A stretch of DNA of 64,000 nt from Dietzia cinnamea NBRC 102147. GTDB lineage: Bacteria; Actinomycetota; Actinomycetes; Mycobacteriales; Mycobacteriaceae. The DNA is taken from the NCBI RefSeq assembly GCF_001571065.1, contig NZ_BCSW01000005.1, positions 1 to 64,000 of the forward strand, in the 5' to 3' direction. Under the pieces are notes generated by a model, which had not been told where the DNA came from, did not search any database, and was given only the letters and a program-made list of their open reading frames with translations. The position numbers and the translations under genes were made by a program. This document shows, one piece after another, positions 16,686 to 29,430 of this stretch; position 1 is the stretch's first letter; the number at the start of each line of letters is the position of its first letter.

Positions 16686-19013
16686 GTGCCCGATTCCCTT
16701 CCGCCCGATTCCGTCACGCCCGAGTCGCCCGAGTCGTCCGAGTCGTACGGGGCCGAGCCGCCCGAACCCGACATCGCCGCGCTGACCATCCCGGCCCAGA
16801 GCGGGAACGAGCCGCTCTCCTCGTCAGCCGTCTACGTGGCGGCCCCCGAGGGAGACACCGGGAAGTCGACCGTCGCGCTGGGCCTGCTGAGGATCCTCGC
16901 CGGTACCGTCCAGCGGGTCGGCGTGTTCCGTCCCGTCACCGTCGCCCCGCGGCCGGTCCCCGGTGTGACCACCGGCGCGGCTACCGGCACGGCGACCGCC
17001 GACGAGTCGGCCCGGGACCGCATCCTCGAGATGCTGCTGCAGCACACGACCGTGGACCTCGACTACGAGGACTGCATCGGCGTGACGAACCTGCGCGTCC
17101 ACGAGGACCGCGACGCCGCCCTCGCCGAGATCGTCGACCGCTACCAGGTGGTCGCCCGCCAATGCGACGTCGTGGTGATCCTCGGGACCGACTACACCGG
17201 GGTCCCCAGTCCCACGGAGTACGACTTCAACGCCACGATCGCCGTGAACCTGGGCGCCCCCGTGCTACTGGTGCTCCGCGGTACCGACCGCTCTCCGGCA
17301 GAGATCGGCACCAACGCCCGGCTCACGCTCGACGAACTGCGCGCCGAGCACGCCCACCCCGTCGGTGTCGTCGCCAACCGCTGCGACCCCGACGCCCTCG
17401 AGGCGATCCAGGCCGAACTCGACACGCTCGACGTGCCGGCCTGGACCCTGCCCACCCAGGCGCTGCTCACCGCACCCACGATGGGCGAGCTCAAGGAGGC
17501 GGTCGACGGCACTCTGTACTCTGGCGACCCGGCGCTGCTCGACCGCGAGGCGATGGCCGTGATGGTCGGCGGCATGACCGGCGACCGGATCCTCGAGCGG
17601 CTCGTCGACGGCATGGTGGTCATCGTGCCCGCCGACCGCACCGACGCGGTGCTGGCGATCCTCACCGCGCACGCGGCCGAAGGCTTCCCGTCGCTGGCCG
17701 GGATGATCTGGAACGGCGGGGTGACGCCGAACCCGGCGCTGGACAAGCTCGTCCGTGGGATGCGGTCCACCCTGCCGATCGTCTGCACCCAGCACGGGAC
17801 CTACGACACCGCGCGGCTCGCCGCCGAGACCCGCGGTCGTGTCTACTCCGGCTCCGGACGCAAGGTCGAGACCGCGCTGAGCCTCATGGAGAAGCACGTC
17901 GACACCGAGGAACTGCTCGCCCGGCTGCGCGTCGACACGCCCGACGTGATGACGCCGCAGATGTTCGAGCACCAACTTCTCGAACGCGCCCGCGCGAACA
18001 AGCGGCACATCGTCCTGCCCGAGGGCGACGACGACCGCATCCTCCACGCCGCCGGCCGTCTGCTGCGACGTGACGTCGCCGACCTGACGATCCTCGGGGA
18101 TCCCGAGGCGATCCGACGCCGCGCCGATGAACTGGGCATCGACCTCAGCGGGGCGCAGCTGCTCGACCCGCGGGAGAGCGAACACGCCGACAGGTTCGCC
18201 GAGGAGTACGCCGAGCTGCGCAAGCACAAGGGGATGACCTTGGACGTGGCCCGCGACCGCATCCTCGACATCTCCTACTTCGCCACGATGATGGTGCACA
18301 CGGGCCTCGCCGACGGCATGGTCTCCGGCGCAGCTCACACCACCGCGCACACCATCCGTCCGGCACTGGAGATCATCCGCACGCGGCCGGACGTTAAGAC
18401 GGTCTCGAGCGTGTTCCTCATGTGCCTGGCCGACCACGTGCTCGCGTTCGGCGACTGCGCGGTGGTACCAGATCCCACCGCGGAGCAGCTCGCCGACATC
18501 GCCGTGTCGTCCGCCGAGACCGCCGCGCGCTTCGGTATCGAACCGCGGGTGGCGCTGCTGTCGTACTCCACCGGTGACTCCGGCACGGGCGCGGACGTCG
18601 ACAAGGTGCGCGAGGCCACCGCACTCGTGCGGTCGCGCATCGCCGACGCCGCCGCGTCCGCCGCTGGTCCCGCCTCGCGCGCCGCCGACCCGGTGGCCGG
18701 CCTCGTCGTGGACGGCCCCCTGCAGTTCGACGCGGCCGTCGACCCCACGGTCGCCGGGAAGAAGATGCCCGATTCCGAGGTCGCCGGACGTGCCACCGTG
18801 CTGGTGTTCCCCGACCTCAACACCGGCAACAACACGTACAAGGCCGTCCAGCGGACCGCGGGCGCTGTCGCGATCGGGCCGGTCCTGCAGGGCCTGCGCA
18901 AGCCGATCAACGACTTGTCGCGCGGCGCGCTGGTCGAGGACATCGTCAACACCGTCGCCATCACGGCCGTCCAGGCGCAGGGCGCCGGCGACTCCCAGGG
19001 AAGCGATTCATGA
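16686..19013 (+). CDS. pta: Phosphate acetyltransferase Pta
   Basis: Pta interconverts acetyl-CoA and acetyl phosphate. This is the long form: an N-terminal P-loop-like domain (VYVAAPEGDTGKSTVALGLL at about 40-59), a DRTGG domain in the middle, and the C-terminal PTA domain (HIVLPEGDDDRIL, GMVSGAAHTTAHTIRP, LSYSTGDSG, VFPDLNTGNNTYK). The start was set at GTG 16686 (775 residues), with CACAAT 6 nt upstream. An ATG at 16593 would add 31 residues and overlap the DUF222 stop. It overlaps ackA by 4 bp (ATGA), the standard pta-ackA acetate operon. Confidence 0.94.
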   Translation: MPDSLPPDSVTPESPESSESYGAEPPEPDIAALTIPAQSGNEPLSSSAVYVAAPEGDTGKSTVALGLLRILAGTVQRVGVFRPVTVAPRPVPGVTTGAATGTATADESARDRILEMLLQHTTVDLDYEDCIGVTNLRVHEDRDAALAEIVDRYQVVARQCDVVVILGTDYTGVPSPTEYDFNATIAVNLGAPVLLVLRGTDRSPAEIGTNARLTLDELRAEHAHPVGVVANRCDPDALEAIQAELDTLDVPAWTLPTQALLTAPTMGELKEAVDGTLYSGDPALLDREAMAVMVGGMTGDRILERLVDGMVVIVPADRTDAVLAILTAHAAEGFPSLAGMIWNGGVTPNPALDKLVRGMRSTLPIVCTQHGTYDTARLAAETRGRVYSGSGRKVETALSLMEKHVDTEELLARLRVDTPDVMTPQMFEHQLLERARANKRHIVLPEGDDDRILHAAGRLLRRDVADLTILGDPEAIRRRADELGIDLSGAQLLDPRESEHADRFAEEYAELRKHKGMTLDVARDRILDISYFATMMVHTGLADGMVSGAAHTTAHTIRPALEIIRTRPDVKTVSSVFLMCLADHVLAFGDCAVVPDPTAEQLADIAVSSAETAARFGIEPRVALLSYSTGDSGTGADVDKVREATALVRSRIADAAASAAGPASRAADPVAGLVVDGPLQFDAAVDPTVAGKKMPDSEVAGRATVLVFPDLNTGNNTYKAVQRTAGAVAIGPVLQGLRKPINDLSRGALVEDIVNTVAITAVQAQGAGDSQGSDS

Positions 19014-20221
19014 CCCGCGTACTCGTCATCAACTCCGGCTCGTCCTCCCTCAAGCTGCAGATCCTCGACACCGCCGAAGAGGCCGAGCTGGCCTGGGCTC
19101 TGGTCGAGCGGATCGGGGAGCCCGTCGGCACCATGACCGTGCGCCGCGGCGAGCTCACGGGATCGCCCGCCGCGGAGCGGACCGCGGAGGCCGGATTCCC
19201 CGACCACACCGCCGCGCTGGCCCGCGTACTGGAGCTGGCCGAGGAACTGCGGGTGCACCCCACCGATTTGGGCGTCGAGGCGATCGGCCACCGGGTCGTC
19301 CACGGTGGGCCGGCCTTCCACGAGCCGGTCGAGGTCACCGCCGAGGTGGAGGCCGACATCGAGAAGCTCGAACTACTCGCCCCGCTGCACAATCCGGCCA
19401 ACCTGCGCGGCATCCGGGTCGCCCGCGAGCTGCTGCCCGGGCTGCCGCACGTCGCGGTGTTCGATACGGGCTTCTTCCACACGCTGCCCGCCGCGGCCCA
19501 CACGTACGCGATCGACAGGGAGACCGCGCGTGAATGGGACCTGCGTCGGTACGGCTTCCACGGCACCAGTCATGAGTTCGTCTCCCACCGTGTCGCCGAC
19601 GTCCTCGGCCGGCCCTACGACGAGATCAACCAGATCGTCCTGCATCTGGGGAACGGGGCGTCGGCGTCGGCGATCGCGGGCGGCAGGCCGATGGACACCT
19701 CCATGGGATTGACCCCGCTCGAGGGTCTCGTCATGGGCACGCGCCCCGGGGACCTCGACCCCGGGCTGATCATCCACCTCATCCGCGACCGCGGGATGTC
19801 ACCGGAGGACGTCTCCACCCTGCTCAACCGCCGGTCCGGGCTGGAGGGACTGTCGGGCGCGCGTGACTTCCGCGAGCTGCTGACCCGGGTCGACGACGAC
19901 GACGAGAACGCCCGGCTCGCCTACGAGGTGGTGATCCATCGCCTGCGCCGCTACATCGGCGGCTACTGGGCGGTCCTCGGCCGGGTCGACGCGATCACGT
20001 TCACCGCCGGGGTGGGGGAGAACGTCGCCCGCCTGCGGGCCGACGCGCTGTCCACGATGAGCGACTGGGGGGTCGACATCGATCGCGACGCCAACGAGAA
20101 CGGCACGGGCGAGCGGGTCATCTCGACGCCGGACAGCCGGGTCGCGGTGCTCGTGGTGCCGACGGACGAGGAGTTGGCGATCGCGCGGGCGTGCGACACC
20201 GTGCTGGGCCTGGGACGGTAG
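19010..20221 (+). CDS. ackA: Acetate kinase AckA
   Basis: AckA transfers phosphate between acetyl phosphate and ADP, giving ATP and acetate. The 403-residue protein shows NSGSSSLK at about 7-14, HRVVHGG, FDTGFFHTLP, FHGTSHEFV, GLTPLEGLVMGTRPGDLDPG and GVGENVARLR, all acetate kinase signatures. The start ATG overlaps the pta stop. The 3' end is convergent with pknG, 22 bp away, without an obvious strong hairpin between them. Confidence 0.96.
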   Translation: MTRVLVINSGSSSLKLQILDTAEEAELAWALVERIGEPVGTMTVRRGELTGSPAAERTAEAGFPDHTAALARVLELAEELRVHPTDLGVEAIGHRVVHGGPAFHEPVEVTAEVEADIEKLELLAPLHNPANLRGIRVARELLPGLPHVAVFDTGFFHTLPAAAHTYAIDRETAREWDLRRYGFHGTSHEFVSHRVADVLGRPYDEINQIVLHLGNGASASAIAGGRPMDTSMGLTPLEGLVMGTRPGDLDPGLIIHLIRDRGMSPEDVSTLLNRRSGLEGLSGARDFRELLTRVDDDDENARLAYEVVIHRLRRYIGGYWAVLGRVDAITFTAGVGENVARLRADALSTMSDWGVDIDRDANENGTGERVISTPDSRVAVLVVPTDEELAIARACDTVLGLGR

Positions 20222-20243
20222 TGCCCTGACCGCCCCCGCGGCG

Positions 20244-23859
<3,616 letters not shown>

Positions 23860-23863
<4 letters not shown>

Positions 23864-25356
23864 AGGTACTCCCTGATCCGGGGCGCGATCCCCACGACGA
23901 CGCCGAACGCGGCGAGCGTGGACAGCGCGATGATGAGGTCCGGGCCACTCGAGGAGGTGCGGCGGGCGTTGTCGATGCGGGTGCGCAGCGTGTCGCGGGC
24001 CTCCTCGATGGCGGCCTGCATGGACTCGTCGAACTCGTCGAACGCCGCCCCCGAGTCGCCGGCGTCCTGTCCGGACGAGATCTCGATGGCGCCCTGGTAG
24101 TCGCCCTGCTGGTACAGCGAGTCCGCGCGGTTCTGGGCGGCTATCCACTCGTCGAGCGCCTCGATCGCGTCCGTCACCGCGCCGTGCGAGTCGAGGCTGA
24201 TGTCGCTGCCGCTGTCCTCCTCGTCGTCGAGATACACGGTCAAGGTGTCGCGGACGCCACCGAGGACGGCCGCGCGCTCGGCCGCCGACCCCTCGGGGTC
24301 GGTGCGCCGCACGAGGTTGAGCGTCTCCTGCGCGCGCACCTTCTGGGCGTTGATGCGCTGGCGGGTCAGTTCGTTCATCGGCGCCGCGCCCTCGGACAGG
24401 CCCTTGGCGTTGTCGTTGGCGGCGAGGAACCCGGCGATCATGGTGAGCAGGAACGTCGCCACCATGAGCAGGGACGCCACGCCGAGCGCGGGGTTGATGC
24501 GCCGTCCGGTGAGCCGCCACAGCCACTGCTGCAGCAGCACCAGCACCGCGATCGCCAGTCCGAGGAGGAAGAACGAGCCCCACGGCGGCGACGACCACTC
24601 GCGGTCCGACTGGCCCACGGACGTGGACTGCCGGTCGTACAGGTCGGCGGCCGCGGGCAGGATGGTGTCCTGCATCAGCGCGGACGCGGAGGCGAGGTAC
24701 GCCGAGCCGACCGGGTTGGCGACGCGGTTGTTGGTGCGCGCGGTCTCGACGAGGCCGGTGTAGGTGGCCAGCTGCGCGTTGATGTGGGCGAGCTGGTCGA
24801 TGGACTCGGTGTCGTTGCGGTCGAGGCCCTGGGCGGCGGCGATGATCGACGACGACGAGTCCGCGATCGCCTGGAGGTAGCGTTCGCGCAGTTCCGCGGG
24901 TTCTATCCCGCCGGTGATGAAGGCGGTGTTCGCGGCGGAGTCCGCGATCGTCAGGGAGCTGTAGAGCGTCTGCGAGGCGTTGGCGACGGGCTCGACCTCG
25001 GCGAGCAGGGTCTCGTGGTAGCTCTGCCGCTGGGTGATGGTGGAGGACGCCACGATGCCGCCCGCGAGCACCACCACGATCGCGACCAGCGCGAAGACCG
25101 ACATCCGGCCGGGGGTGGTGAGCACGTCGCTCCAGAAGCGGGCGGCGCGGCGGCGCACGGGGTGGCGGGGCTGGACGGCGGTGCCGGACTCGCCGCTGCC
25201 GCCGCCGGCCCCGGGCCGAGCACCGGATGCGGAGCGGCCGCCGGTTCCGGAGCGGCCGCCGGTTCCGGGCCCGGAGCCCGGCGTGGGTGTGGAACCGCTG
25301 CCGGTCCCGTCGGAGGATCCGGGAGTGCCGCGTCGTGCGAGGGTTCGGGCGCGCAT
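23860..25356 (-). CDS. glnX: Transmembrane signal relay protein GlnX
   Basis: The Rv0412c family protein that links periplasmic GlnH to cytosolic PknG. The 498-residue protein starts at ATG 25356, with GGGGAGG 11 nt upstream. A Gly/Ser/Pro-rich cytosolic N-terminus (1-75) precedes TM1 (about 84-105). A helical extracytoplasmic domain follows, then TM2 and TM3 (WGSFFLLGLAIAVLVLLQQW; LGVASLLMVATFLLTMIAGF), a second helical extracytoplasmic domain, and TM4 near the C-terminus. The paired helical sensor loops resemble those of chemoreceptors. It is first in the glnX-glnH-pknG operon, joined by 4-bp overlaps, and divergent from mutT3. Confidence 0.9.
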
Positions 25357-25518
25357 CGCGTCGCTCACCTCCCCGGTCCTCGCCCGCCGAGCCGACGTCG
25401 CGACGGGAGTGTGTCCCAGGTTAGTGAAGTGACGGCGCGGAGTCGGGCAGACTGGTCGAGGAGGACTCGAGGACCCGCCCGATACGGGGGTGGGCCCGTC
25501 CGGGGAGGTGGAGGTCCG

Positions 25519-26619
25519 GTGACGGCGAGCGAGGGTGACGGCAACGGCTGGGTGGTGTCCGCGGGCGGTGATCGCCGGTGGGGCCGGTTCGGCGCCGCCG
25601 GGCTGCTGCTGCGCGCCGCCGATCCCACCGATCCGGACACCCCGCTGGTGTTGCTGCAGCACCGCGCGGTGTGGACCGCCTCCGGCGACACGTGGGCGTT
25701 GCCCGGCGGCGCGCGCGACTCGTACGAGGACGCGCCCCGCGCCGCGCTGCGCGAGACCGAGGAGGAGGCGGAGATCCGGCCCGCCGACGTCGTGGTGCGC
25801 GCGGAGGTTGTGACCTCCCGCATGCCCGGCACGGTCTGGCACCGGCCCGGCCTGGACATGCGCCACGCCGCGGAGATGCTGCGTCGGCTGCGCCCGGACC
25901 AGAGGCATGACGAGGAGCCCGACGAGTCCGGCGCCGACGCGGCCGCCGGGGCCGCCGGGGCCGACGTAGCCGCCGGGGCCGACCGCCGCCCCCGCGCGCT
26001 GCCACCGCTGGTCCAAGAGTCCCCCGACTCGGTCGAGTGGACGTACACGACCGTGATCGCCGACGCGCCGCGCCCGCTGGAGACGGTGCCCAACAACGAG
26101 AGCCTCGAGCTGCGCTGGGTGCCGGAGACGCGGGTGGCGGACCTGCCGCTCATGCCGGCGTTCGCGCGGGCGTGGGCGGGCGGGCTGCGGTCCGAGCCGG
26201 TCGAGCTGGTGGTGGACGTGGCCAACGTTCTCGGCTCACGCCCCGACGGCTGGTGGCGGGACCGGGCCGGCGCGACCGGGCGTCTGCTCGACGAGCTGGG
26301 CGCCGGGATGCCCCGCACCCTCGAACTGCCCGCGTCGACCGGACGACCGGCCCCGGCCGAGCCGCCCGCCCCGGCGGCCGCCTTCGGCTGGGTCGCCCGC
26401 GCGCACGCCGTGATCGAGGGTGCCGCCCGCGCCGCCGAGCACTCGGGCCCGTTCGTGGTGCACCGCGCGCCGGGTTCCGGTGACGACGCGATCGTCGACC
26501 TGGCCACCGAGCTAGATGGCGGGCCCCGACGGGTCGTGGTGGTCACGGCCGATCGGGGACTGCGGGACAGGCTGCCGGGGAACGTCCTCGTCGTCGGGCC
26601 CCGGACCCTCCTCGGGTAA
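25519..26619 (+). CDS. mutT3: MutT3-type Nudix hydrolase fused to a NYN/PIN-like domain
   Basis: The N-terminal half is a Nudix hydrolase that matches M. tuberculosis MutT3 (WVVSAGGDRRWGRFGAAGLLL, LLQHRAVW, TWALPGGARDS). The Nudix box reads G-x5-E-x7-RETEEEAEI; the usual late Gly is Glu. An Asp/Ala/Gly-rich insertion lies at about 130-160. From about 233, LVVDVANVLGSRPDGWW starts a second domain that ends with VVVVTADRGLRDRL and VVGPRTLLG, a pattern of NYN/PIN-type nucleases. The total is 366 residues against about 217 for MutT3. Start is GTG 25519, after GGGGAGGTGGAGG. It faces away from glnX. Confidence 0.82.
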   Translation: MTASEGDGNGWVVSAGGDRRWGRFGAAGLLLRAADPTDPDTPLVLLQHRAVWTASGDTWALPGGARDSYEDAPRAALRETEEEAEIRPADVVVRAEVVTSRMPGTVWHRPGLDMRHAAEMLRRLRPDQRHDEEPDESGADAAAGAAGADVAAGADRRPRALPPLVQESPDSVEWTYTTVIADAPRPLETVPNNESLELRWVPETRVADLPLMPAFARAWAGGLRSEPVELVVDVANVLGSRPDGWWRDRAGATGRLLDELGAGMPRTLELPASTGRPAPAEPPAPAAAFGWVARAHAVIEGAARAAEHSGPFVVHRAPGSGDDAIVDLATELDGGPRRVVVVTADRGLRDRLPGNVLVVGPRTLLG

Positions 26620-26670
26620 CCCTCGCCGTTCCGTTCGACGGACCGGTCCCGCCCCCGTGCCGCGCGGGTG

Positions 26671-26676
26671 CACACT
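26671..26676 (+). promoter_or_regulatory. Leaderless -10 of the PhoD-like gene
   Basis: CACACT ends 7 nt before ATG 26684. Confidence 0.45.
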
Positions 26677-26683
26677 GGTTCGC

Positions 26684-28621
26684 ATGACTGCGCCCGACCG
26701 CACGCCCGAGCTCACCCTCGGCCCGCTGCTCCGGTACGTCGACAGCACCGACGCGACGGTGTGGGTCGAGGTCTCCGCCCCGTGCGAGGTGACGATCCGC
26801 GCGGGGGACGAGGTGGCCACCGAACGGACCTGGGGCGTGCACGGCCACCACTTCGCGGTGCTGCACCTGTGCCACCTGCGTGAGGGGGAGGAGACGCCGT
26901 ACACGGTGGAGCTCGACGGCGAGCAGGTCTGGCCGCTCGACCCGGGGAGGCCCAGCGTGATCTGCACGCCCCGCGCGGACGACACCGTGCGGCTGGCGTT
27001 CGGCTCGTGCCGGCGTGGTGAGAGCCAGACGCCGGAGGCGCTGCGGGAGATCGGCGCCGACGCGCTGGTGGGGCTGGCGCACCGGATGGCGCAGGCGCCG
27101 CGCCGCGAGTGGCCGGACGCGATGCTGCTCCTCGGCGACCAGGTGTACGCGGACATCCCCAGCCGCGAGATCGCCGAGCGCCTCGCCGAGCGCCGCGACG
27201 CCGGTCTGGGGCCGCAGTCGGTGCGGGACTCGGCGGGCGCGGGCGGCGACCGGGACGTCTCGGACGAGATCTGCGACTTCGAGGAGTACTCCTGGCTCTA
27301 CCACGAGTCGTGGCGGGACCCGGACGTGCGCTGGCTGTTGTCCACCGTGCCGAGCTGCATGATCCTCGACGACCACGACCTGCGCGACGACTGGAACTCC
27401 TCGTACTCGTGGCGCCGCGAGATGACCGCCCAGCCGTGGTGGCGCGACCGCGTGATCGGGGCGTTCTCCAGCTACTTCGTCTACCAGCACCTCGGCAACC
27501 TCGCGCCGGACGAGCTCGAGGCGAACGAGACGTACCAGGCCCTGCGCCGCGCCTCCTCGGACGCGGAGCGCGAGCGCCTGCTGGAGGACTTCGCCGTGGC
27601 CGCCGACGCGGAGCGCGGCACGGTCCAGTGGAGTTACAAGCGCGACTTCGGTCGGGTGCGGGTGGTGATGCTCGACGTGCGGGCGTCGCGGCACCTGGAT
27701 CCGGAGGACCGGCGGGTGATGGACGCCGACGAGTGGGCGTGGACGCGGGACGCGTGCCTGGACGCGGACGTGGACCACCTGGTGATCGGTTCGTCGTTGC
27801 CCGCGTTCATGCTGCCGGCGCTGCATCACGTGGAGGGGTGGAACGAGGCGGTGGCGCGCCATCGCCCGGAGATGCCGGTGTCCGCGAGGTTCGGGGAGTG
27901 GGCCCGGCGCGCGGTGGACCTCGAGCACTGGGGCGCGTTCCGCAACAGCTTCGACGACCTCGTGGGACTGCTCACCGAGGTCGCCGCGGGGGAGGGGCGT
28001 CCGGCACCCGCGTCGATCCTGCTGCTCGGCGGCGACGTGCACTGTTCGTACCTCGAGGAGGTGGAGCTCACCGCGCCGCGGGTGGCGGATTCGCCGACGC
28101 GCGTACACCAGCTGGTGATGTCGCCGTTCCGCAACCCGCTGCAGAAATCGATCCGCGCGGTGAACCGGCTGTCGGTGCGCGAGCCCCTGCCGGCGTTGAC
28201 GCGTCGCCTCGCGCGGGCGGTGGGCGTGCGCGACCCCGAGGTGCGGTGGCGGGTGTCCGACGGCGTGTGGTTCGACAACGGCGTGATGACCCTCGTGCTG
28301 CGCGGCCGCCGCGCGAGGGTGCAGGTCGACCACGCGCGCGTCGAGTGGCCGGCGTGGGGGCTGGGTAAGGCCCTCACCCTGGTGCCGGGGCTGGCGCCCG
28401 ACTCGTGGGGACGCAAGCCGGGAGACGACCCGACCGGGCAGGCCGGGCGCACCGGCCAGGCCGGGGGAGGGGGACGACGACGAGGTGGGGATTCGCTCGA
28501 CCGCAAGCCCCGGCAGGTTCTGCGCAGGACGCTGACCAAGGAGTTGACCGCGGCGGACCCGCTCGCCGAGGGTGCTGCCGCCGGGGCCGGGAGCGGGGCC
28601 CCGCAGGCGGCGACGCCTTAG
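26684..28621 (+). CDS. PhoD-like alkaline phosphatase / phosphodiesterase
   Basis: A 645-residue metallophosphatase-fold protein. Metal-site motifs are LAFGSCRRGE (about 105), LLLGDQVYADIP (about 147), MILDDHDLRDDW (about 226) and LLGGDVHCSY (about 446). The N-terminal 100 residues form a fibronectin-like beta domain, common in the family. No signal peptide is present, so it is probably cytosolic, unlike classic PhoD. The C-terminal tail from about 575 is Gly/Arg-rich and unstructured. The true substrate is unknown. The start rests on the leaderless-type promoter. Confidence 0.85.
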   Translation: MTAPDRTPELTLGPLLRYVDSTDATVWVEVSAPCEVTIRAGDEVATERTWGVHGHHFAVLHLCHLREGEETPYTVELDGEQVWPLDPGRPSVICTPRADDTVRLAFGSCRRGESQTPEALREIGADALVGLAHRMAQAPRREWPDAMLLLGDQVYADIPSREIAERLAERRDAGLGPQSVRDSAGAGGDRDVSDEICDFEEYSWLYHESWRDPDVRWLLSTVPSCMILDDHDLRDDWNSSYSWRREMTAQPWWRDRVIGAFSSYFVYQHLGNLAPDELEANETYQALRRASSDAERERLLEDFAVAADAERGTVQWSYKRDFGRVRVVMLDVRASRHLDPEDRRVMDADEWAWTRDACLDADVDHLVIGSSLPAFMLPALHHVEGWNEAVARHRPEMPVSARFGEWARRAVDLEHWGAFRNSFDDLVGLLTEVAAGEGRPAPASILLLGGDVHCSYLEEVELTAPRVADSPTRVHQLVMSPFRNPLQKSIRAVNRLSVREPLPALTRRLARAVGVRDPEVRWRVSDGVWFDNGVMTLVLRGRRARVQVDHARVEWPAWGLGKALTLVPGLAPDSWGRKPGDDPTGQAGRTGQAGGGGRRRGGDSLDRKPRQVLRRTLTKELTAADPLAEGAAAGAGSGAPQAATP

Positions 28622-28657
28622 CCGGGTCGCCGGGCGGGGTGGGGCGGGGCGGGGCGC

Positions 28658-29389
28658 TCAGGCCAGGGCGGCCCGGAGTTCGCGGGCTGCGGCGGTGGGG
28701 TCCGGGGCCGCGGTGATCGCGCGGACGACGACCACGCGGCTCGCCCCGGCGGCCAGCACCTCGGGCAAGGTGTCCGGGTCGATCCCGCCGATGGCGAACC
28801 ACGGCTTGGGCGCCGCGGCCGGCCCGCCGCCCAGCCCGGCCGCGTGCCGCACGAGCCCGAGCCCCGGGGCGTGGCGGCCCGGCTTGGTGGGGGTCGGCCA
28901 CACGGGGCCGGTGCAGAAGTAGTCCACCACCGGGTTCGCCGCCGCGGCGTCGACCTCGTCGTCGGCGTGGCAGGAGATGCCCAGGATCATGTCGTCGCCG
29001 ACGATCCGTCGCGCCCACTCCACGGGTAGGTCGTCCTGCCCGACGTGCAGCACGTCGGCGCCGGCGGCCACCGCCACGTCGGCGCGGTCGTTGACCGAGA
29101 GCAGCGCGCCGTGGGCATCGCAGACGTCCCGCATCACCGCGAGCGCGCGCAGCTCGTGCCCGGCCTCCAGGGGCCCGAGGTCGCGGTCGCCGGGTGAGTT
29201 CTTGTCCCGCAGTTGCACGATGTCGACGCCGCCGGCCAGGGCGGCCGTGACGTCGCGGCGCAGGGCGGGGAAGTCGCCCGTCCAGCCCTGCGCGCGGGCG
29301 TCGTCGTCGAGGTGCCGGCGGGCGTCGATGCAGAGGTAGAGGCGGGCGTCGGCGAGGCGGGCACGGAGGCGGTCGGCGCGGACGGTCAT
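28658..29389 (-). CDS. thiE: Thiamine-phosphate synthase ThiE
   Basis: ThiE joins the pyrimidine and thiazole phosphates to give thiamine phosphate. The 243-residue TIM-barrel shows DIVQLRDKN (pyrophosphate site), [40 protein letters not shown] and FAIGGID. TACCGT lies 7 nt upstream of the ATG at 29389, so it appears leaderless. It diverges from thiO across only 41 bp, as in M. tuberculosis Rv0414c/Rv0415. Confidence 0.94.
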   Translation of the reverse strand: MTVRADRLRARLADARLYLCIDARRHLDDDARAQGWTGDFPALRRDVTAALAGGVDIVQLRDKNSPGDRDLGPLEAGHELRALAVMRDVCDAHGALLSVNDRADVAVAAGADVLHVGQDDLPVEWARRIVGDDMILGISCHADDEVDAAAANPVVDYFCTGPVWPTPTKPGRHAPGLGLVRHAAGLGGGPAAAPKPWFAIGGIDPDTLPEVLAAGASRVVVVRAITAAPDPTAAARELRAALA

Positions 29390-29396
29390 GGGTTCA

Positions 29397-29402
29397 ACGG
29401 TA
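29397..29402 (-). promoter_or_regulatory. Leaderless -10 of thiE
   Basis: On the minus strand TACCGT ends 7 nt before the thiE ATG. Confidence 0.5.
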
Positions 29403-29417
29403 GGTGATGGCCCCTAC

Positions 29418-29423
29418 TAGGCT
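29418..29423 (+). promoter_or_regulatory. Leaderless -10 of thiO
   Basis: TAGGCT ends 7 nt before ATG 29431; TTCAAC (29393-29398) could be a -35. With thiE diverging at 41 bp there is no room for a TPP riboswitch on either side. Confidence 0.55.
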
Positions 29424-29430
29424 GGCCGCC

